A stretch of 64,000 nucleotides of DNA from MADRE3 sp963718195 (GTDB lineage: Bacteria > Desulfobacterota > Desulfobulbia > Desulfobulbales > Desulfocapsaceae). Positions 55,956 to 61,749 of this stretch are shown piece after piece (position 1 is the first letter of the stretch; the number at the start of each line of letters is the position of its first letter). A program made the position numbers and the translations under genes. Location of the stretch: the NCBI GenBank assembly GCA_963718195.1, contig CAVQYQ010000006.1:248001-312000 (forward strand). Reading direction: 5' to 3'. The notes beneath the pieces are model-generated. The model worked only from the letters and a program-made list of their open reading frames with translations, was not told the origin of the DNA and did not search any database.

Positions 55956-56895
55956 TTGAGCACTCTTTAAAACGAATGAGTCTGGTCAGCAGCTCGCACA
56001 TTGGTGTCGCAACGCCGTTCATTTCTCCCTGGCGCCACACATAGCCAGTCAGGGCCTCAATTTCGGTGGGCTTACTGTTTTCCAGGTCCTGGAGCATTGA
56101 CGACCGGTGATCGTATGTCGCAGGCAGGAGTGTAGTGTAAAAGTGATCCTGGTAATGGGCTGCATTCTTCCACGCTATCGTTCCGCCAAGTGCGGTGATG
56201 ACACTGAAGGTCTCTTCTATGACTGAGTTCATGATTGTACGGCTATCATCATGTTCAGACAATCGTCCGTAATTTACGCCGAGAATTGCACCCAGCGGGT
56301 TGAGTGCACAATTATACAAGAGTTTGGCGAATAGTGACTGGTTAATGTCCTCAACCGGGACAGTGGGGAGCCCCGCCTGGCTTATTGTAGCTGCGAGCGT
56401 CTGTGCAGCTGGTGAAATTGTCCCGGGAATGGCTGCGCCAATGTGAATGTCATCTGCTGACACGGTTATTTTGACCACACCGTCCTGCTGGATCTCAAAT
56501 CCGGTTATGACCCGTGCTCCGAGGCTTCGATCTGTGCCAAACTGCTGGCTAAGCCGTTCGATGTTACCGCAGCCATTCTGCACTGATACAACCGGGCAGG
56601 TACAGGCGTCGAGCATCGCGATATCTGAGATTGCCTGGGGTGTGGAGTATGATTTTGTTGTTATGAGTATATAGTCGAATTCCCGACTTCGATGATGACC
56701 CAGAGAGGGGAGCAGCTCAATGGCAGCTCCCTCTGCATGAAAATTGCCGAAAATACCGGTAACGCTAAGCCCCTTGTCCCTGATGGGCTCAATAAAGCGT
56801 TCTCTGATAACCAGGCTGACGCTATGTTTCTGTGCGGCAAGCAGACACCCGAGGGTCTGTCCAAGGGCACCAGCGCCGTAGATGAGAAATCGCAT
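55948..56895 (-). CDS. ketopantoate reductase family protein (PanE/ApbA)
   Basis: The 315-residue NADPH-dependent reductase has an N-terminal Rossmann motif YGAGALGQTLGCLLA, SVQNGCGNIERL (the conserved QNG) and a C-terminal helical domain with LYNCALNPLGAILGVNYG (conserved Lys and Asn region) and PTEIEALTG. It reduces 2-dehydropantoate or a related 2-oxo acid. It is convergent with the glycyl-radical gene, overlapping it by 8 nt at the 3' ends. GGTGGAG precedes the ATG by 7 nt. Confidence 0.85.
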   Translation of the reverse strand: MRFLIYGAGALGQTLGCLLAAQKHSVSLVIRERFIEPIRDKGLSVTGIFGNFHAEGAAIELLPSLGHHRSREFDYILITTKSYSTPQAISDIAMLDACTCPVVSVQNGCGNIERLSQQFGTDRSLGARVITGFEIQQDGVVKITVSADDIHIGAAIPGTISPAAQTLAATISQAGLPTVPVEDINQSLFAKLLYNCALNPLGAILGVNYGRLSEHDDSRTIMNSVIEETFSVITALGGTIAWKNAAHYQDHFYTTLLPATYDHRSSMLQDLENSKPTEIEALTGYVWRQGEMNGVATPMCELLTRLIRFKECSIS

Positions 56896-57119
56896 GGTAA
56901 TACTCCACCTTTTGGAATGAACTGATCTGGCGGTCAGCAGGGATGCTTTCCACCCGGGCGTTAGAATGTATATATCAGGAATCTAAATTTCACTCGAATA
57001 AATTTGCACTGTTTCCGGGAAAAGTGTGGGATAGTCGATGAGGGGTAAAAGGAATTTCTGTTGTCGTCAGCGATTGACAGGTGCGATCTGAACGTCTTTT
57101 AGAGTGTTACATGTCAGTT

Positions 57120-58208
57120 CTACAGATTGAACTCGCTCATGACTGTTTCAATCGGGATTGCCAGTCCCCTTCCTTGCAGTTTAGTGGTTGTCGTCGTGCT
57201 GACTCCACGAACATAACCATCTTCATCGATCAGCGGACCACCACTGTTGTTTGAATTAAAGGATCTGTCGGTCTGGATAAAAAATTCTTCTGTGCTTTCT
57301 CCACGATAAAAGCCGGTAAAGGTGCTGGGTATGGAAGTGTTTCTGGGGCCGATGGTAAAGAGCCGATTTCCTTCGGTGAGTGATCTGCCGGAAGGCGGCA
57401 AAGCGATGCCCTCGATATTTGCCCCAATGACAGTGAGGAGGGCAAGGTCGAAGGTTTGACTGTAACTCGGGTTGGTGATGGCAAGTTCCCGGCCATCGCC
57501 AAGGACTGCCACTATCTCGTTGTTTTCCAGACGTTTTTCTATGTCGAGAACCTTGTCTTCCAGCCGTTGCTGTTCAGCCAGTGCCTTGTCTAATTGTTGC
57601 TCCCCATCCTCAATAATCACCGTGAGTTCATCTTTGCTTGGGCCATCAGCCATTGCTGTGTGCTGCTCCTTCATTTTCTGGAGTTTTTCATTTTCCTGGG
57701 CGACGCGGTCACGGTAGTTCTCGAATGCGCTGCGGGCCTCTTCCAGGCCGTCTTTTTTCTGTTCAACAATATGTTTATTGGTAACGACAAGATCCTTTGT
57801 GACAAAAAATCCGGTGCCGCTGCCCCATGGTGTTGCAATAGAGACCGTGGCCTGCTTGGCACGGCTGACATTGGCAGAATCTTCTGCGCCACCTGCTGCC
57901 GGGGTTGATGCAATGGTTTGTTGTTTCAAGGCCTTATTCGGTGAAGAGTTTGCTTCGTCAGCACCATCTGTTCTGTTGTTGTAATAATAAAAACCGGCTC
58001 CACAGACGATAGCGACCAGAATCAGGGAGACCACAGTGCTTATGACCTGTCTGGCTTTGGTCTTTTTCTGGGCCCGCGCCTTTTCCTCTGCCCGTTTCAG
58101 GGCTTCCGCCTTAAAGTACCGTTCAAACAGGAGTCCACAACTCCTACACTCGATTTTATTGGTAATTTTACTGGAGCACTTTGGGCACCGTCTTAATACT
58201 CTTGCCAT
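57120..58208 (-). CDS. membrane-anchored trypsin-like serine protease with zinc ribbon and coiled-coil insert
   Basis: The 362-residue protein starts with a zinc ribbon (CPKCSS...CRSCG), a basic helical stretch and one membrane helix (about 54-75). A trypsin-fold domain follows with catalytic His in TNKHIV (about 145), Asp in TFDLALL (about 253) and Ser in NSNNSGGPLID (about 317; N replaces the usual G of GNSGGP). Between His and Asp lies a roughly 75-residue coiled coil that ordinary DegP-like proteases lack. There is no PDZ domain. With the zinc ribbon cytoplasmic, the protease would be periplasmic. The target is unknown. Confidence 0.8.
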   Translation of the reverse strand: MARVLRRCPKCSSKITNKIECRSCGLLFERYFKAEALKRAEEKARAQKKTKARQVISTVVSLILVAIVCGAGFYYYNNRTDGADEANSSPNKALKQQTIASTPAAGGAEDSANVSRAKQATVSIATPWGSGTGFFVTKDLVVTNKHIVEQKKDGLEEARSAFENYRDRVAQENEKLQKMKEQHTAMADGPSKDELTVIIEDGEQQLDKALAEQQRLEDKVLDIEKRLENNEIVAVLGDGRELAITNPSYSQTFDLALLTVIGANIEGIALPPSGRSLTEGNRLFTIGPRNTSIPSTFTGFYRGESTEEFFIQTDRSFNSNNSGGPLIDEDGYVRGVSTTTTTKLQGRGLAIPIETVMSEFNL

Positions 58209-58591
58209 AGCTATTCAGCCAATCCTGTTTTGCTTTTGTTGTGGTTGTCGAAAAATATATACAACTGATATTACAAATATATTTCGTTTGAAAATCTGAC
58301 TGCCATTAAAACCCAGCTCAACTGCATCCATTCGTTTCGAGCAGCAAAGCAAGAGCACTGATGGTTTTTGGACAGAAAAATCAAGCTCTTTGCCACTTGA
58401 AAAATCAGAAGCTGAGGAAGGTGGTAATTAAATTAAACAATAATTGAAGTTGAATGAAAAGGGATTAGTTACAAAAAGAGAAGCGTGACGCAGAAGGGTG
58501 CAGTCCAAATTTCAGCCTTGAGTGATAATCAAAGGCAAAAACGGAATAATACGGATAAGTTTTCGTTATTCTGTTTTATTTGTACATTCTG
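58209..58591. other. 383-nt intergenic region, AT-rich, holding one terminator
   Basis: No supported gene is present. The left part should hold the promoter of the minus-strand protease. The right end contains the stem-loop listed at 58537-58574. The remainder shows no RNA motif I recognise. Confidence 0.5.
58537..58574 (-). terminator. intrinsic terminator after the riboswitch-linked small genes
   Basis: A 9-bp stem (58541-58549 with 58566-58574, one G-U pair) is followed on the minus strand by a run of five T. It lies about 18 nt past the stop of the last small minus-strand gene and so closes that unit. It also has a T-rich flank on the plus strand and may work both ways. Confidence 0.55.
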
Positions 58592-58801
58592 TTACGGTTT
58601 GTATGTTTTTTGGATCCTGCGGGGTAATTTCTGGTGATAGTTTTCCTCCAGATACGACTTGAATTCGGTGAGACAATCGAACCTGCCCTGCAGATAGACC
58701 TGCTTATCTGAAAAAGAATCATCTGGTGACAGCTCATCGTTCATCCGGGCAAGACGTTCATCGAGAATACGGTAGAGGTCAAGGAGGTAACTGTAGGACA
58801 T
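58592..58801 (-). CDS. small orphan protein, 69 residues (third of the riboswitch unit)
   Basis: This is a charged, helical, cysteine-poor protein (one Cys) with no signal or membrane helix. Its C-terminal half (QGRFDCLTEFKSYLEENYHQKL) resembles that of the upstream small gene (GRLNELRWIRGYLAEH), suggesting distant paralogues. No family is recognised. It starts 45 nt after that gene on the same strand and ends just before a terminator. Confidence 0.6.
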   Translation of the reverse strand: MSYSYLLDLYRILDERLARMNDELSPDDSFSDKQVYLQGRFDCLTEFKSYLEENYHQKLPRRIQKTYKP

Positions 58802-58846
58802 GTCAGCGTTTGTTCCGGATGGTTGCTCAGTTTATCTGGGGTACTG

Positions 58847-59038
58847 TTAGTAGTATTTAAAATCCTTCAGATCGATATGTTCTGCAAGGTAGCCCCGTAT
58901 CCACCGGAGCTCATTCAATCGTCCCAAACTGTAGTTTCTGTCATCATTACCGCTGTCAGCTTCCCTCACTTTCTGCTCATGAATGCTGATTTGTTCGGTG
59001 ATGTAGCTGTGAATTTCTATTGAGTATTCGTTCGGCAT
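58847..59038 (-). CDS. small orphan protein, 63 residues (second of the riboswitch unit)
   Basis: This soluble, helical protein starts MPNEYSIEIHSYITEQIS and ends LKDFKYY, with a GRLNELRWIRGYLAEH segment shared in pattern with the next gene. The ribosome-binding site is weak. It lies 114 nt downstream of the first small gene, with a strong hairpin in the gap. Function unknown. Confidence 0.58.
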   Translation of the reverse strand: MPNEYSIEIHSYITEQISIHEQKVREADSGNDDRNYSLGRLNELRWIRGYLAEHIDLKDFKYY

Positions 59039-59111
59039 GATCGTTGTTGCGTCTCAAGCAGCAGGTCACTGGAAAGAAAGAGGTGACCTGGCAGTATTGA
59101 CCTGGGTGAGT

Positions 59112-59145
59112 CATCCCCGGGCCTATGTCGTGCGGTCCGGGGATG
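59112..59145 (-). other. strong 9-bp hairpin between two small genes
   Basis: CATCCCCGG (59112-59120) pairs perfectly with CCGGGGATG (59137-59145) around a 16-nt loop. It starts 7 nt past the stop of the first small minus-strand gene. There is no T-run on the minus strand, so it looks more like an RNA-processing or stability element than a terminator. Confidence 0.45.
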
Positions 59146-59152
59146 TTCTGTC

Positions 59153-59344
59153 TTATCCTCGCCTTTCGCTGAGCAATCTTCTGTCGGAAGTTGAATTCTG
59201 TATCGTTGTCCGTGTCTGCCTGGTTAATTGGTCAGCTGCTGATCTGTCCGGGGTGAGACAGGTCCTGATGATGACCTGGTAGGTATCCCACTCTCTGGTT
59301 GTAAGTGCACATTGTTTCGCCTGGGTGATTTCTTTTTCAATCAT
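59153..59344 (-). CDS. small orphan protein, 63 residues (first gene after the cobalamin riboswitch)
   Basis: ATG at 59344 is chosen because AGGAGG lies 5-6 nt upstream; an ATG 11 codons earlier would put this site inside the gene. The product (MIEKEITQAKQCAL start, Arg-rich C-terminus ending LLSERRG) is soluble and unrecognised. It is the first reading frame after the riboswitch terminator, about 40 nt away, so its expression should fall when adenosylcobalamin is high. No link to cobalamin chemistry is evident from the sequence. Confidence 0.6.
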   Translation of the reverse strand: MIEKEITQAKQCALTTREWDTYQVIIRTCLTPDRSAADQLTRQTRTTIQNSTSDRRLLSERRG

Positions 59345-59382
59345 TGCAACCTCCTGCTGATTAAATGAGAGGCTCAAGACAT

Positions 59383-59419
59383 AAAAAATGCCCCGAAGCC
59401 AGTATACTGACCTGGGGGC
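59383..59419 (-). terminator. riboswitch expression-platform terminator
   Basis: On the minus strand GCCCC pairs with GGGGC, an inner CAG pairs with CTG, and the hairpin is followed by ATTTTTT. It lies between the cobalamin aptamer and the first small gene, the expected place for a transcription-terminating expression platform. Confidence 0.65.
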
Positions 59420-59483
59420 CCTGTCACCACAGATTCAGATAAACGATCCCTGTTCCACGAGGATGTTCAACTATCACGTTCAA

Positions 59484-59640
59484 GGCAGGTCTTCTGACTT
59501 CCGGATCGATCTTCCAACTGCGCCTTCCCGACATCTGTCAGTGGCATCTGCAGTGGTTGTCCCCGGTTACAGCGGCGGGCCCGTTCCTGATTTGCACAGG
59601 ATTCCCTATTATGTCCTGGTGACACCTTGCTTGCTGAAAT
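59484..59640 (-). promoter_or_regulatory. adenosylcobalamin riboswitch aptamer
   Basis: Read on the minus strand, the conserved core appears in order: GGTG near 59625, AATAGGGAATCCTGTGCAAA, CAGGAACGGGCCCGCC, GCTGTAACCGG (the CNGCCCGC/ACTGT-type B12 box), the CCACTG element, GGGAAGGCG, and GGAAGTCAGAAGACCTGCC at the 3' end. Element order and spacing match the class-I cobalamin riboswitch. Cofactor binding should favour the downstream terminator and shut off the small genes at 59344-58592. Confidence 0.9.
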
Positions 59641-59850
59641 CTAGACGACCCCCATCATGTTGTCAATACAAATTGCAGTGCTGATCAGGAGCATCAGTGT
59701 GTCAGATAGCCATCATCGCCTCGATGGAAAACCATTGTAACGATCGTCTTTATTAATCCTGATGCAGGAAGCATGGTCGTGTTTATTGTGATAGAGTTGG
59801 CAGTGTGCAGGCAGAGACATACGCTTCATTTCATTTTCAGTGAGGTTACC
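59641..59850. promoter_or_regulatory. divergent promoter region between riboswitch RNA and the BKACE gene
   Basis: About 210 nt separate the 5' end of the minus-strand aptamer from the plus-strand BKACE start. It must hold the promoter of the riboswitch transcript and probably that of BKACE. No confident -35/-10 pair can be named by eye. Confidence 0.4.
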
Positions 59851-60660
59851 ATGGAAAACAGGGTGATTATCGCGCTGGCACCGACAGGCGGCTGGGGCAA
59901 GGGAAGGAACAATCCGGTGAGTCCGGAGGATATCGCTTCAGAGGTTACCGCCTGTGTCGATGAAGGTGCTGCTGTTCTCCACCTTCATTGCCGTGATCGA
60001 ACCGGCAACCTCACCGATGAGATGCGTTTCTTCGACCAGACCCTCGATCTGATAAAAGAACGGACCGATATCATCCTCGAAGCCTCAACCGGTGGAATGT
60101 CTGGGCTCACTGCAGCCCAGAGAATCGTTCCTGTCACCAGCAGCCATGCTGAAATGGGATCGCTCAATATCGGATCTCTTAATTTTGGAGATTTTTTCTA
60201 TCAGAACAGTCTGCCTGATGTTCGGTTCTGGGTCAAGGAGATGAGACGCGAAGGGGTAAAACCAACGCTTGAGATCTTTGATACCGGCCATCTGGAGACG
60301 GCTTTAAAATTGATCGGTGACGGGTTAGTGGATAAACCATGTAACTTCAGTTTTATCTTCAATGTACAGTGGGGGATGAGGTATGACCAGAGGCTGTTGT
60401 CATATCTTTTATCCAGAATTCCTGCTGGAAGCTGCTGGGGTGCAATAGTTATCGGAAGTGTTGATTTCTCGGTTCATGTCGAGGCCGCAAAAATGGGGGC
60501 AGCAGTTGTCCGTGTGGGGTTTGAAGATTCACTTGAATTTGATGGCAGGATCGCTGCATCCAACGCCGACCTTGTTTCAGCCTTGCGCAGGGAACTGGAA
60601 CGCAATGGATTCAGCGTAATAGGAGCTAAAGAGGCTCGTCTGCGACTCCTTGGCAGCTGA
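59851..60660 (+). CDS. BKACE (DUF849) beta-keto acid cleavage family protein
   Basis: The 269-residue TIM-barrel protein has the BKACE hallmarks: LAPTGGWGKG at the N-terminus, the metal-binding LHLHCRD (HxH) near residue 49, STGG, and SSHAEMGSLNIGSLNFG. ATG at 59851 (GAGG upstream) is preferred to an alternative start 26 codons earlier. BKACE enzymes condense a beta-keto acid with acetyl-CoA, cleaving it to acetoacetate and a CoA ester; Kce of lysine fermentation is the type case. No other lysine-degradation gene is present, so the substrate is unknown. Confidence 0.85.
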   Translation: MENRVIIALAPTGGWGKGRNNPVSPEDIASEVTACVDEGAAVLHLHCRDRTGNLTDEMRFFDQTLDLIKERTDIILEASTGGMSGLTAAQRIVPVTSSHAEMGSLNIGSLNFGDFFYQNSLPDVRFWVKEMRREGVKPTLEIFDTGHLETALKLIGDGLVDKPCNFSFIFNVQWGMRYDQRLLSYLLSRIPAGSCWGAIVIGSVDFSVHVEAAKMGAAVVRVGFEDSLEFDGRIAASNADLVSALRRELERNGFSVIGAKEARLRLLGS

Positions 60661-60734
60661 GCCGTGCGTGCAATAGTGCTGTCTGAAGACGGGGCAATTT
60701 GAAGCAATGCAGGTTATTTGATCGGTATCTAAAA

Positions 60735-61613
60735 TCAGCTGTGTTTCAAGGTGATGGTCGTCATGGCAATACCGGTGAATATCAGTCCGATCCCCTGTAG
60801 GTGATATATTTGGAGGGTTTCTCCAAGAAAAATGACCGCCAATATTGTGCTGAAGACAGGCATCAGGTGAATGAACGGACCTGCCCGGTTCGCTCCAATT
60901 GTTCGCACCGCTCTATTCCAGAAGATAAAGGCGAGCACTGAGGCAAAGAGAGCGACATACAGAATTGTTGAGACCGATGCTCCGTTAACAGTAAAACCAC
61001 CGACCGTGAAGAGTTCAAAAAAATAGAAAGGAACCAGCATTAAAAGACCACTCACCACGATTGCCGACTGGTAGGCCAGTGGATGCAGCTCTTTGGGATA
61101 GTTGCGGAGATTTGAGGAATAAAGTGCCCAGACCACAGCAGCCGTAAAGATAAATAGATCCCCTGGATTGAACCGTAATTTAAGCAGATAGGTCAGTTCT
61201 CCATGGGCGATGATCAGGATAACACCGCAAAGTGAAACAACGACACCGAAATATTGCCTCACTGTCATGACCTCACGGTACATAATCCAGGAACAGACGA
61301 CAATGAGTACCGGAATAATGGAGTTTATCAACACGGCATTGATGGCAGTTGTGGTCTGTATTGCCAAATAGACGAGTGTGTTAAATCCTGCCACGCCAAG
61401 CAGTCCCTGGATGACGATAAATGGGAGGTGGCGCCGGATGAGTTGTCGCTGGCGGTAGAGGTGGTTGACCGCAAACAGACAGAGAATTACCAGTGCCGCA
61501 ATCCAGCGCCAGAACGCCAGCGAAAAAGGAGGAATTTCAGCGTGCATGCCTCTGCTGACGACAAAGTTTCCAGACCAGAAGAGCGTGGTGAGGACAAGGA
61601 GGAGATAGGGCAT
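60735..61613 (-). CDS. EamA-family (DMT superfamily) permease
   Basis: The 292-residue protein has about ten membrane helices in two EamA repeats (about 5-135 and 150-290). SRGMHAEIPPFSLAFWRW opens the first repeat and RTIGANRAGPFIHLMPVFS lies in the second, both typical of RhaT/EamA exporters. The substrate cannot be predicted. It is convergent with the BKACE gene. Confidence 0.88.
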   Translation of the reverse strand: MPYLLLVLTTLFWSGNFVVSRGMHAEIPPFSLAFWRWIAALVILCLFAVNHLYRQRQLIRRHLPFIVIQGLLGVAGFNTLVYLAIQTTTAINAVLINSIIPVLIVVCSWIMYREVMTVRQYFGVVVSLCGVILIIAHGELTYLLKLRFNPGDLFIFTAAVVWALYSSNLRNYPKELHPLAYQSAIVVSGLLMLVPFYFFELFTVGGFTVNGASVSTILYVALFASVLAFIFWNRAVRTIGANRAGPFIHLMPVFSTILAVIFLGETLQIYHLQGIGLIFTGIAMTTITLKHS

Positions 61614-61749
61614 AAAAAGAATAGGGATACTAAGGATTATGGAAAAAGCAGCAGCCAGTCTCTTAAGGTGTTACTCCACGCACTGGTCATCTGACATCCA
61701 GCATTTCAATGTCCATAGCAGGCGACACTCGATCGTGATAAAAGAGTAG

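Noticed and set aside
59037..59282. 81-codon plus-strand frame opposite the first small gene
   Set aside because: The minus-strand frame has an AGGAGG site and lies directly behind the riboswitch; the plus frame has neither a ribosome-binding site nor context.
59388..59684. 98-codon plus-strand frame across the riboswitch
   Set aside because: It lies wholly over the minus-strand cobalamin aptamer and its terminator, whose conserved RNA core explains the sequence.
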